From: Pseudonocardiales bacterium
GTDB taxonomy: Bacteria; Actinomycetota; Actinomycetes; Mycobacteriales; Jatrophihabitantaceae
Length of the DNA stretch: 5,328 nucleotides
Direction of reading: 5' to 3'
Assembly (NCBI GenBank): GCA_030840415.1
Contig: JAVEEO010000273.1
Coordinates: forward strand, 1 to 5,328
The notes beneath the pieces were generated by a model that saw nothing but the letters and a program-made list of their open reading frames with translations, was not told the DNA's origin and made no database searches. Of the stretch, positions 1 to 5,208 are shown piece after piece. How positions within the stretch are numbered: position 1 is the stretch's first letter; each line of letters begins with the position of its first letter. Both the position numbers and the translations under genes were made by a program.

Positions 1-650
1 GCCTGATGGCCGGCCACGAGCTGGTCACCGAGGGCTTCCGGGCCGGTCAGGTCGGCTCCAGCGCGATGCCGCACAAGATGAACACCCGCTCCTGCGAACG
101 GGTCAACGGGCTCGCGGTGATCGTGCGCGGGTACCTGTCGATGGTCGGTGAGCTGGCCGGCGACCAGTGGAACGAGGGCGACGTGTCCTGCTCGGTGGTG
201 CGCCGGGTGGCGCTGCCGGACGCCTTCTTCGCCCTGGACGGCCTGCTGGAGACCACCCTTACGGTGCTCGACGACTTCGGGGCGTTCCCGGCCGTGATAG
301 CCCGCGAGCTGGACCTCTACCTGCCGTTCCTGGCCACCACCAAGGTGCTGATGGCCGCGGTCCGGGCCGGTGCCGGCCGCGAGCAGGCCCACGAGGCGAT
401 CAAGGAGCATGCCGTCCGGGTGGCCCTGGACATGCGCGAGCAGGGTGCCGCCGACAACGACCTGCTGGCCCGGCTGGCGGCCGACCCGCGGCTGGGGCTG
501 GACGCCGGCGCGCTGGACGGGCTGCTGGCCGACCCGCTGACCTTCACCGGTGCGGCCGCCGACCAGGTGCGAGCGGTGATCGCCGCGGTGGACCTGGCGC
601 TGGAGAGCGAGCCGGCCGCCGCCGGCTACGTCCCCGAGCCGATCCTCTAG
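1..650 (+). CDS. purB: Adenylosuccinate lyase, C-terminal part (5' end outside window)
   Basis: Adenylosuccinate lyase acts twice in purine synthesis: it removes fumarate from SAICAR to give AICAR, and from adenylosuccinate to give AMP. It is a cytosolic homotetramer of the fumarase/aspartase superfamily. The reading frame is open from base 3 and about 215 residues are visible; family members are about 430-480 residues, so roughly the first half is missing. The superfamily signature GSSAMPHKMN lies at nt 54-83, on the flexible loop that carries the catalytic serine. Just after it comes QWNEGDVSCSVVRRVALPDA (from nt 165), typical of actinobacterial PurB. The remaining ~100 residues match the helical ADSL C-terminal domain (EQAHEAIKEHA onward). 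The TAG stop at 648-650 overlaps the stop of the convergent gene, leaving no room for an intergenic terminator. Family assignment is very secure. Confidence 0.97.
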   Translation, partial: LMAGHELVTEGFRAGQVGSSAMPHKMNTRSCERVNGLAVIVRGYLSMVGELAGDQWNEGDVSCSVVRRVALPDAFFALDGLLETTLTVLDDFGAFPAVIARELDLYLPFLATTKVLMAAVRAGAGREQAHEAIKEHAVRVALDMREQGAADNDLLARLAADPRLGLDAGALDGLLADPLTFTGAAADQVRAVIAAVDLALESEPAAAGYVPEPIL

Positions 651-2143
651 GGCTTGGTGCCCGGCCACGAAGCCATCATCGCGCCGCCGTCCCTCAGCTT
701 GCTGAACGCTCCGGTGACCAGGTTGTAGTCGAACAGCACGTAGTGCGGCTCGACCCCCGAGCGGCAGTCGGTGCTGACCCGCTGCCCGAACGTCACCAGG
801 TCCGCGTCGATATGGACGATCGGTGTGTCCGCGGCGAGGCCTGCCGGAATCCGGAGCGGTCGGGTAGCGCCACCGTTTTCCAGCAGGATGTCGTAGCTGC
901 CGCTGCCGCAGCCGACGGTGTTCTGCAGCAGCGTGTGACCGTTGCTGAGCGGCCAGGCATTCCAATACCCCATCTGGTACTGCCCTGCCCCGGTGGTCAG
1001 CACCGTCGGCGAACCGCCCGAGACCGGCTGGAGGTACAGCGCGTCGACTTCGGAAGGTCCGGTCAGCTGGCTGCACCGCTCCAGGACCGACGTGCCGATC
1101 CACCACTTGACCGGCACGCAGTTCGCGTAACCGTCCGGCAGCGGGTACGCCCGGACGAGGTCGCCGGCGTTGGACACCAGAACGAGCGGACCCCGGTCGA
1201 TCGCGGCGACGAACTGGCCACCGTCGGGCAGGTACAGCGCGCTCGCCGCATCGAGCCGGCCGTGCCCGGCCAGGTCCGCGGCGTAGCTGTGCAGCAGGTG
1301 CCCGGCGGTGCTGTAGCGGACCAGCCGCTCGACGCCGTCCACGGTCTGCTGGAGCAGGACGGCCAGCCCTTTCGGCTGGGTGTAGCTGACGAAGGAGCTC
1401 GCCCGTGTGGTGAAACCGGTCGACAGCTCACCGGATCGCAGGCTCACCTCCTGGTACCGGGTTTCGTCGTTGCTGATGCTGCGCACCATCGCTCGGGCGC
1501 CATCGGGTGACCAGGCCACCAGGAGGGTGTTTGCGGGCAACCGGTCGCTGATCAGGTACCGGCCCCCGGCCGGGTCGTAGAGGTAGAGCGAGGCCGGCGA
1601 CGGGTCGCCAGCGTTGTAGGGCAGCAGCAGCCGCCAGCCGGATCCCACGGCCGACCAGGGCACCTGGGACCGGGAGCCCTGCTGACCACGTGGCAGGTAG
1701 GGCGGTGCGACCACCGCGGTCGGAGGAGTCGGAGCGGGCGCGGGAGCGGAGGTGGGGACGGACGGTGACGGGCTGGCCGCCTGGGTGGCCGGCGGGTTGG
1801 GAGAGTGCTTGCCATGGTTGGCCACGCTCGAGACAGCCGTGACTCCGAGGGCCACCGCGACGACCGCGGCCGCGGCGAGGACCGGCGCCAGCCAGCGCGC
1901 GTGCCGCGCCCCGTTGGCCCGGTGATCGAGGTCGAGCGGGGTCAGGTCACCGGCGTCGGCGTGATCGTCGAACAGCGCGAGCCCGGCCGGCGCCTCGGCC
2001 GGCGCCCAGTCGGCCCCGCCGTCCCCGCCCTCCAGCAGCGCCTGTCGCCGCTGGGCTGCCAGCCGGTCCAGCCGCTCCTCGGTGACCTGGTCGGCCTTGG
2101 CGTCGAACGCGGCCCTCAGCCGTTCTTCGGTCCGGGGGTTCAT
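647..2143 (-). CDS. Single-pass membrane protein with TolB/beta-propeller-like extracytoplasmic domain; candidate anti-sigma/sensor partner of the upstream ECF sigma factor
   Basis: The protein has 498 residues. Residues 1-83 are charged and predicted cytoplasmic; the start (EERLRAAFDAKADQVTEERLDRL) resembles short helices of actinobacterial anti-sigma-like proteins. A hydrophobic helix at about 84-106 follows HAR, giving N-in topology. Residues 114-148 form a Pro/Ala/Ser linker. From about 160 to the end, short beta-rich stretches with a WSPDGARAMV motif (211-220) suggest a TolB/PD40-type propeller outside the membrane. All four cysteines (342, 357, 412, 460) are in that domain, so disulfides are possible. 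There is no HxxxCxxC zinc anti-sigma motif. The ATG overlaps the sigma-factor TGA as ATGA and has its own AGGAGA Shine-Dalgarno, so the two are translationally coupled. What I see: the layout and coupling. What I infer: an anti-sigma or signal-sensing role. It could instead be a target protein encoded with its regulator. Confidence 0.8.
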   Translation of the reverse strand: MNPRTEERLRAAFDAKADQVTEERLDRLAAQRRQALLEGGDGGADWAPAEAPAGLALFDDHADAGDLTPLDLDHRANGARHARWLAPVLAAAAVVAVALGVTAVSSVANHGKHSPNPPATQAASPSPSVPTSAPAPAPTPPTAVVAPPYLPRGQQGSRSQVPWSAVGSGWRLLLPYNAGDPSPASLYLYDPAGGRYLISDRLPANTLLVAWSPDGARAMVRSISNDETRYQEVSLRSGELSTGFTTRASSFVSYTQPKGLAVLLQQTVDGVERLVRYSTAGHLLHSYAADLAGHGRLDAASALYLPDGGQFVAAIDRGPLVLVSNAGDLVRAYPLPDGYANCVPVKWWIGTSVLERCSQLTGPSEVDALYLQPVSGGSPTVLTTGAGQYQMGYWNAWPLSNGHTLLQNTVGCGSGSYDILLENGGATRPLRIPAGLAADTPIVHIDADLVTFGQRVSTDCRSGVEPHYVLFDYNLVTGAFSKLRDGGAMMASWPGTKP

Positions 2144-2640
2144 CGAGCGTCTCCTAGTATCGTTTCGAGCTTGTCCATGCCTCTGCTGGCGTTGGACTTC
2201 ACCGCTCCGCGCGAGATGCCCAGCGCCTGGGCGATCTCGGCCTCGGACAGGTTCGCCCAGTACCGCAGGGTGAGCACCTCACGCTGGCGGGCCGGTAGCT
2301 GCCGGACGGCGGCCAGCACCTGCTGGTGGGCCGCTGCCAGCAACAGTTCGCTGTCGGCGGGTTCGGCGTCCTCGAGCCTGGCCAGGCTCAGGTGCCGGCG
2401 GGCGGTCTGGCGCTTGCGCAGCACCGACCGGGCGTTGTTGACGACGGTGGTGCGCAGGTATCCCAGTGCCGCTGCCGGCTCCCGCAGCCGGTCCCGGTGC
2501 TGGTGCAGGGTGGCGAACGCGTCGTGCACCACGTCCTCGGCGCTGCCGAGGTCGTCGACGAGCAGCACCGCCAGCCGGATCAGCGACAGCCGGTGAGCGG
2601 CGTACAAGCCGGCCAGATCGAGCTCGATCACTTGGGTCAC
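2140..2640 (-). CDS. ECF sigma factor, SigE family (sigma-70 group 4)
   Basis: A 166-residue group-4 sigma factor, which would direct RNA polymerase to a small regulon in response to a signal. Sigma region 2 spans about residues 10-78: AEDVVHDAFATLHQHRDRL is region 2.2-like, and ALGYLRTTVVNNARSVLRKR is the region 2.3/2.4 helix typical of actinobacterial SigE-family proteins. Region 4 spans about 112-160: LPARQREVLTLRYWANLSEAEIAQALGIS and GAVKSNASRGMDKL form the -35-recognition helix-turn-helix. There is no region 1 or 3, and the length is normal for the family. The GTG at 2640 is the first start codon after an in-frame stop at 2701-2703; only a weak, rather distant AGGAA precedes it. A second GTG at 2631 is possible. 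The TGA overlaps the ATG of the membrane protein, so they form an operon. The regulon and signal cannot be read from the sequence. Confidence 0.93.
   Translation of the reverse strand: MTQVIELDLAGLYAAHRLSLIRLAVLLVDDLGSAEDVVHDAFATLHQHRDRLREPAAALGYLRTTVVNNARSVLRKRQTARRHLSLARLEDAEPADSELLLAAAHQQVLAAVRQLPARQREVLTLRYWANLSEAEIAQALGISRGAVKSNASRGMDKLETILGDAR
2150..2155 (-). promoter_or_regulatory. Shine-Dalgarno of the membrane-protein gene
   Basis: AGGAGA on the minus strand, 6 nt before the ATG at 2143. It lies inside the end of the sigma-factor coding sequence. It supports the chosen start and indicates that the downstream gene can initiate independently as well as by coupling through the ATGA overlap. 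Confidence 0.75.
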
Positions 2641-2682
2641 TGCCCTGTCCGTTCCTGCCGGTACGACCCGGCCGTCCCCCGT

Positions 2683-2697
2683 GCGAAGTATGTTCGC
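2683..2697. promoter_or_regulatory. Dyad GCGAA-N5-TTCGC, operator-like
   Basis: A perfect 5-bp inverted repeat with a 5-nt AT-rich spacer, the most AT-rich spot in the 141-nt divergent region between the sigma gene and purC. It overlaps the predicted start point of the ECF-type promoter, a position where a bound protein could repress. It resembles, but does not match, the actinobacterial LexA box, which needs GAAC-N4-GTTC. The dyad is short, so chance is possible. Confidence 0.3.
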
Positions 2698-2703
2698 CTG
2701 TCA

Positions 2704-2729
2704 GACGCGCAGAGTGGCCGGAGGTTGCA
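2704..2729 (-). promoter_or_regulatory. Candidate ECF-type promoter for the sigma/membrane-protein operon
   Basis: On the minus strand, TGCAAC (2729-2724) is followed after exactly 16 nt by CGTC (2707-2704). This matches the general ECF layout of an AAC-containing -35 and a CGT-containing -10 (for example the Bacillus sigma-W pattern TGAAAC-N16-CGTA). Transcription would start near 2696, giving a leader of about 55 nt before the GTG at 2640. ECF factors commonly activate their own promoter, so autoregulation is a reasonable inference. The match was found by eye and is not experimentally supported. Confidence 0.4.
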
Positions 2730-2768
2730 TTCGATCCGGCTGCGGCGCCCATCGTTACCCAGGTGTGA

Positions 2769-2774
2769 CAGGAT
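2769..2774 (+). promoter_or_regulatory. Candidate -10 element (CAGGAT) or Shine-Dalgarno of purC
   Basis: CAGGAT resembles the actinobacterial -10 hexamer TAGGAT and ends 7 nt before the GTG of purC at 2782, so transcription could begin at or beside the start codon and give a leaderless mRNA. The same bases contain AGGA at 2770-2773, 8 nt from GTG, which could instead act as a ribosome binding site. No convincing -35 was found 16-18 nt upstream. The two readings cannot be separated by eye. Confidence 0.3.
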
Positions 2775-2781
2775 TCGGGCC

Positions 2782-3735
2782 GTGACCCCGACCCCGGCCA
2801 CCGAGCGGCCCGGAAACCAGCCCGACGACCGGGCCGGCGAGCTGCCCGACAGTGGCCTGACGCACGTCCACTCGGGCAAGGTGCGCGACCTGTACGCCAC
2901 CGACACCGGCCACCTGATCATGGTCGCCAGCGATCGGATCTCTGCCTACGACTACGTGCTGCCAACCGAGATCCCGGACAAGGGCCGGATCCTGACGGCG
3001 ATGTCGGTGTGGTGGTTCGACCAACTCGCCGACCTGGTCGACAACCATCTGCTCAGCTACGACGACGAGTTGATCCCGGACGCCTGGCGCGGCCGGGCGA
3101 TGCTGTGCACCAAGCTCGACATGATCTCGGTCGAGGCGGTGGTGCGCGGCTACCTGACCGGGGGTGGCCTGCTGGACTACCAGGCCACCGGAGCGGTTTG
3201 CGGCATCCCGCTGCCGGCCGGCCTCACCGACGGCGACCGGCTGCCTGAGCCGATCTTCACCCCGGCCGCCAAGGCCGCGGTGGGCGAGCACGACGAGAAC
3301 ATCAGCTATGCCGCCGTCGTCGCCCAGGTCGGCGACAAGCTGGCCGGCCGGCTGCGCGAGCTCAGCCTGGCCATCTACGCCCGGGCCCGGGAGCTGGCCG
3401 CCGGCCGGGGGATCCTGCTGGCCGACACCAAGTTCGAGTTCGGCCTGCACTCCTGCACCGGTCAGCTGATGCTCGGCGACGAGGTGCTGACCCCGGACTC
3501 GTCCCGGTTCTGGCCGGCCGACGAGTGGCAGCCAGGCCGCCGGCAGCCCAGCTACGACAAGCAGTACGTCCGGGACTGGCTGGCCTCGCCGGCCGCCGGG
3601 TGGAACCGGCACGGCGGCCAGCCGCCACCACCGCTGCCCGAGGACGTGGTGGCCGCCACCCGGCAGCGATATCTGGATGCGTACGAGCGGCTGACCGGGT
3701 TACGGTTCGGCGACTGGCTGGCACCGAGCCGGTAG
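2782..3735 (+). CDS. purC: Phosphoribosylaminoimidazole-succinocarboxamide synthase (SAICAR synthase)
   Basis: PurC condenses CAIR with aspartate using ATP to give SAICAR, the substrate of PurB encoded upstream. From the GTG at 2782 the product has 317 residues, close to the ~300 of actinobacterial homologues. Visible family motifs in order: the nucleotide-binding loop SGKVRDLY (31-38), SDRISAYD (50-57), EIPDKG (63-68), signature 1 ISVEAVVRGYLTGG (115-128), HDENIS (170-175), signature 2 LLADTKFEFG (212-221), TPDSSRFW (237-244) and SYDKQYVRDWL (257-267). The frame stays open far upstream, but nothing before 2782 resembles PurC, and homology begins near residue 25. GTG is preferred because it is the nearest start codon ahead of the conserved region and has AGGA or a -10-like element at the right distance. 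The N-terminal ~24 residues are not conserved. The GNAT gene follows after 30 nt, suggesting co-transcription. Confidence 0.96.
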   Translation: MTPTPATERPGNQPDDRAGELPDSGLTHVHSGKVRDLYATDTGHLIMVASDRISAYDYVLPTEIPDKGRILTAMSVWWFDQLADLVDNHLLSYDDELIPDAWRGRAMLCTKLDMISVEAVVRGYLTGGGLLDYQATGAVCGIPLPAGLTDGDRLPEPIFTPAAKAAVGEHDENISYAAVVAQVGDKLAGRLRELSLAIYARARELAAGRGILLADTKFEFGLHSCTGQLMLGDEVLTPDSSRFWPADEWQPGRRQPSYDKQYVRDWLASPAAGWNRHGGQPPPPLPEDVVAATRQRYLDAYERLTGLRFGDWLAPSR

Positions 3736-3749
3736 TCGGACGCCTACCC

Positions 3750-3756
3750 GGAAGGA
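3750..3756 (+). promoter_or_regulatory. Shine-Dalgarno of the GNAT gene
   Basis: GGAAGGA, 9 nt before the ATG at 3766. It fixes the start of the acetyltransferase. The 30-nt gap after purC contains no visible promoter or terminator, which supports read-through from purC. Confidence 0.7.
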
Positions 3757-3765
3757 CCTGTCGCG

Positions 3766-4296
3766 ATGCTGGTCGGTACCCGCGTCACGCTGCGCGCCCT
3801 GACCGAGGCCGACCTGCCGAGGTTGACCGAGTTCAAGAACGACGTGGAGTTCGAGCTGCTCGGCGGCGGTGACCCGCCCCGGCCCCGGACCTTCGAGCTG
3901 GTCCGGGACTTCTTCGCCGAGCAGGCCAAGGACAAGGACAGCCTGACCTTCGCCATCGAGGCCGACGGGCGGTTCATCGGCGACTGCGGCCTGTTCAACG
4001 CCGACCGGCGCGGCGGCACCGCCGAGGTCGGCATCGGCATCGGCGACCGCGACTACTGGGGCCGTGGCTACGGCCGGGAGGCGCTGCGGCTGCTGGTCGA
4101 CTACGGCTTCCGGCTGCAGAACTTCCGCAAGCTGTGGTTGAGCGTGCACGCGGGCAACGAGCGGGCGATCCGGTCCTACCGGGCGGTCGGCTTCGTCGAG
4201 GAGGGCCGGCTGCGCGAGCAGGTCTGGTCCGGCGGCCGGTACGAGGACATCGTGCTGATGGCGCTGCTCCGTTCCGACTTCGCCGCCGACAGCTGA
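3766..4296 (+). CDS. GNAT-family N-acetyltransferase (RimJ/RimL/SpeG-like)
   Basis: A 176-residue GNAT acetyltransferase, which would transfer an acetyl group from acetyl-CoA to an amine (protein N-terminus, amino acid derivative, polyamine or antibiotic). The RimJ-like start is visible: VTLRALTEADLPRLTEF at residues 7-23. The core includes LTFAIEADGRFIGDCGLFN (60-78), then motif A, VGIGIGDRDYWGRGYGREAL (88-107). Its WGRGYGREA is the acetyl-CoA pyrophosphate-binding loop. Motif B, NERAIRSYRAVGFVEEGRLRE, is at 131-151. Length is normal and all core elements are present, so it should be active. The substrate cannot be predicted. It follows purC by 30 nt with a strong Shine-Dalgarno, and ends 10 nt from the stop of the convergent kinase-like gene. 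No functional link to purine synthesis is evident; this family is often a passenger in biosynthetic operons. Confidence 0.92.
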   Translation: MLVGTRVTLRALTEADLPRLTEFKNDVEFELLGGGDPPRPRTFELVRDFFAEQAKDKDSLTFAIEADGRFIGDCGLFNADRRGGTAEVGIGIGDRDYWGRGYGREALRLLVDYGFRLQNFRKLWLSVHAGNERAIRSYRAVGFVEEGRLREQVWSGGRYEDIVLMALLRSDFAADS

Positions 4297-4306
4297 GGTT
4301 CGCTGC

Positions 4307-4813
4307 TCAGATCGTCGCCAGCCAGCGACGGGCCTGCGCCGGCGAGTTCAGCCGGACCAGCGTCAGGTCCGGGCGCTGCTCGAGCGCGGCCAGCACCTTG
4401 CTCCTCACCTGGGCATGCGTCGACCACGCCCAGCGGATCGGGTGCTCCGGGTCGAGCCAGTCACGAATGCCCTCGGTGTTGCCGTTGAAGATCGGCTCGC
4501 GCAGCAGCGCCCGGCGCGCGGAGCGGCGCAGCACCCGGTGCATCACGGTGCGGCGCGGGTAGTCCAGCCAGACCAGGGTGTCGGCGCGGGCCAGCAGCAG
4601 CGGCCGGACCTGGCCGTACTGCCATTCGGTCACCCAGCGGTCGCCGGCGGCCAGCGCCTGGACGTCACCTTCGAACTGGGGCCGTGGCACCCAGCCGGGG
4701 CCGTGGAACAGCGAGTCCAACTCGGTGTAGCGCAGCCGCCGGCGGCGGGCCAGCTCCGCGGCGAGCGTCGACTTGCCGGCCCCGGACGAGCCCGCGACCA
4801 GTACCCGCTGCAC
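4307..4813 (-). CDS. P-loop nucleotide-kinase-like protein (FlaR/topology-modulation, adenylate-kinase-like)
   Basis: A 168-residue P-loop NTPase. RVLVAGSSGAGKSTLAAELA (residues 3-22) contains the Walker A motif GSSGAGKS directly after a first beta strand. RYTELDSLFHGPGWVPRPQFEGDV (28-51) matches the LDxLFxxPGW signature of the small kinases annotated as FlaR, 'DNA topology modulation protein' or adenylate-kinase-like. DTLVWLDYP (78-86) is the Walker B-like strand, and RVLRRSARRALLRE (93-106) is the arginine-rich lid-like segment. The family name FlaR is historical; the real substrate of most members is unknown, so 'nucleotide/nucleoside kinase-like' is the safe description. The GTG at 4813 is chosen because it sits two codons before the first strand. 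The frame is open upstream to beyond 5200 but that stretch is antisense to purS. There is no Shine-Dalgarno. It is convergent with the GNAT gene and divergent from purS. Confidence 0.85.
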   Translation of the reverse strand: MQRVLVAGSSGAGKSTLAAELARRRRLRYTELDSLFHGPGWVPRPQFEGDVQALAAGDRWVTEWQYGQVRPLLLARADTLVWLDYPRRTVMHRVLRRSARRALLREPIFNGNTEGIRDWLDPEHPIRWAWSTHAQVRSKVLAALEQRPDLTLVRLNSPAQARRWLATI

Positions 4814-4821
4814 GGACGCCG

Positions 4822-4827
4822 AGGCTA
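4822..4827 (-). promoter_or_regulatory. Candidate -10 element of the kinase-like gene
   Basis: TAGCCT on the minus strand fits the TAnnnT consensus and ends 8 nt before the GTG at 4813. A weak -35 (CCGACT, 4850-4845) lies 17 nt upstream. With no Shine-Dalgarno visible, a leaderless or near-leaderless transcript is plausible. Found by eye only. Confidence 0.3.
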
Positions 4828-4856
4828 CGCCGGCCGCTGCACCGAGTCGGATGGAC

Positions 4857-4866
4857 AACGGCCGTT
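4857..4866. promoter_or_regulatory. Palindrome AACGGCCGTT, operator-like
   Basis: A perfect 10-bp palindrome immediately before the third CCGCTGCAC copy and within the expected -35 zone of purS. It is flanked by GGAC and CC, giving a slightly longer imperfect dyad. A role as an operator is inferred from position only. Confidence 0.3.
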
Positions 4867-4879
4867 CCGGCCGCTGCAC

Positions 4880-4885
4880 TACGCT
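4880..4885 (+). promoter_or_regulatory. Candidate -10 element of purS
   Basis: TACGCT fits TAnnnT and lies 28 nt before the purS ATG, which would give a leader of about 20 nt containing the Shine-Dalgarno. A TTGACA-like TGGACA (4852-4857) is present but 22 nt away, too far for a normal -35. Because the upstream gene runs in the opposite direction, purS needs a promoter within this 100-nt region; this is the best candidate seen. Confidence 0.35.
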
Positions 4886-4900
4886 TGCCCCACCAAGAAG

Positions 4901-4906
4901 AAGGAG
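4901..4906 (+). promoter_or_regulatory. Strong Shine-Dalgarno of purS
   Basis: AAGGAG at the end of a purine run (GAAGAAGGAG), 7 nt before the ATG at 4914. It decides the start against the longer open frame that begins at 4773. Confidence 0.85.
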
Positions 4907-4913
4907 CGAGCAG

Positions 4914-5144
4914 ATGGCCCGCGTGGTAGTCGACGTCGTGATGAAGCCCGAGATCCTGGACCCGCAAGGCCAGGCCATCCTGGGGGCGCTGACCCGGCTG
5001 GGCATCCAGGGCGTCAATTCGGTGCGGCAGGGCAAGCACTTCGAGCTCGACGTCGACGACGATCTCGACGACGCCGCCGTGACCAAGCTGGCCGACACCC
5101 TGCTGGCCAACCCGGTGATCGAGGACTTCACCATCTCCCGCTGA
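4914..5144 (+). CDS. purS: Phosphoribosylformylglycinamidine synthase subunit PurS
   Basis: PurS is the small subunit of the three-part FGAM synthase (PurS-PurQ-PurL) of Gram-positive bacteria and archaea. It bridges the glutaminase PurQ and the synthase PurL in the ATP-dependent conversion of FGAR to FGAM. The product has 76 residues, the normal size (about 80). Visible features: a first strand ARVVVDVVMKPEILDPQGQAI (residues 2-22), where DPQGQAI is the family hallmark; LTRLGIQGVNSVRQGKHFEL (26-45) with the conserved VRxGKxxEL; an acidic turn DVDDDLDD; and the C-terminal helix and strand LADTLLANPVIEDFTI. The start is fixed by AAGGAG 7 nt upstream. In actinobacteria purQ normally follows closely, but here at least 184 nt of repetitive noncoding DNA follow before the window ends, and purQ is not seen. 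The stop codon is also the first triplet of the tandem array. Confidence 0.96.
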   Translation: MARVVVDVVMKPEILDPQGQAILGALTRLGIQGVNSVRQGKHFELDVDDDLDDAAVTKLADTLLANPVIEDFTISR

Positions 5145-5208
5145 ACCTCTGCCCTGAACCCCTGCCCTGAACCCCTGCCCTGAACCCCCTTGCCTGAACC
5201 CCCTTGCC
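5142..5208 (+). repeat. Five-unit 13/14-nt tandem array starting at the purS stop codon; G-quadruplex motif on the minus strand
   Basis: The units are TGAACCTCTGCCC (5142), TGAACCCCTGCCC (5155 and 5168) and TGAACCCCCTTGCC (5181 and 5195), that is 13, 13, 13, 14 and 14 nt. Each begins with TGA, and the first TGA is the purS stop. The TGAs fall in all three frames. The plus strand has C-tracts at 5152-5154, 5159-5162, 5165-5167, 5172-5175, 5178-5180 and 5185-5189 with loops of 2-4 nt, so the minus (template) strand satisfies the canonical G3+N1-7 quadruplex pattern. The array probably grew by slippage. Any effect on transcription is inference. Confidence 0.9.

Larger units (their letters stand above)
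4805..4879. repeat. Three direct copies of CCGCTGCAC in the kinase/purS divergent region
   Basis: The 9-mer occurs at 4805-4813, 4834-4842 and 4871-4879. The last two copies are identical over 13 nt (CCGGCCGCTGCAC, 4830-4842 and 4867-4879), with starts 37 nt apart. The first copy covers the GTG start codon of the kinase-like gene, and the last touches the candidate -10 of purS. Three copies in 75 nt of a 100-nt control region suggest binding sites for a regulator or a local duplication; the regulator is unknown. GC-rich sequence raises the chance expectation somewhat. Confidence 0.5.

Noticed and set aside
167..1510. Long plus-strand open frame over the end of purB and the membrane-protein gene
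   Set aside because: It overlaps purB in another frame and is antisense to a gene with clear protein features; its translation is low-complexity Arg/Gly/Ala/Pro-rich, typical of high-GC shadow frames.
647..2143. Zinc-binding (ZAS) anti-sigma factor
   Set aside because: There is no cysteine or HxxxCxxC in the cytoplasmic N-terminal 83 residues.
2684..2696. LexA/SOS box in the sigma/purC divergent region
   Set aside because: CGAAGTATGTTCG looks similar, but the half-sites are one base too close: the actinobacterial box needs GAAC-N4-GTTC. Neither neighbouring gene is an SOS gene.
2697..2772. CCTGTCA (2697-2703) / TGACAGG (2766-2772) inverted pair in the sigma/purC intergenic region
   Set aside because: Only 7 bp with a 62-nt gap; expected by chance often enough that no function can be claimed.
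2326..2781. N-terminal extension of PurC of 152 residues
   Set aside because: It is antisense to the sigma factor and resembles no PurC sequence; PurC homologues begin near the GTG at 2782.
5142..5208. CRISPR array or minisatellite-coded protein
   Set aside because: Units are 13-14 nt with no spacers, and each carries a TGA, so it is neither CRISPR nor a coding repeat.
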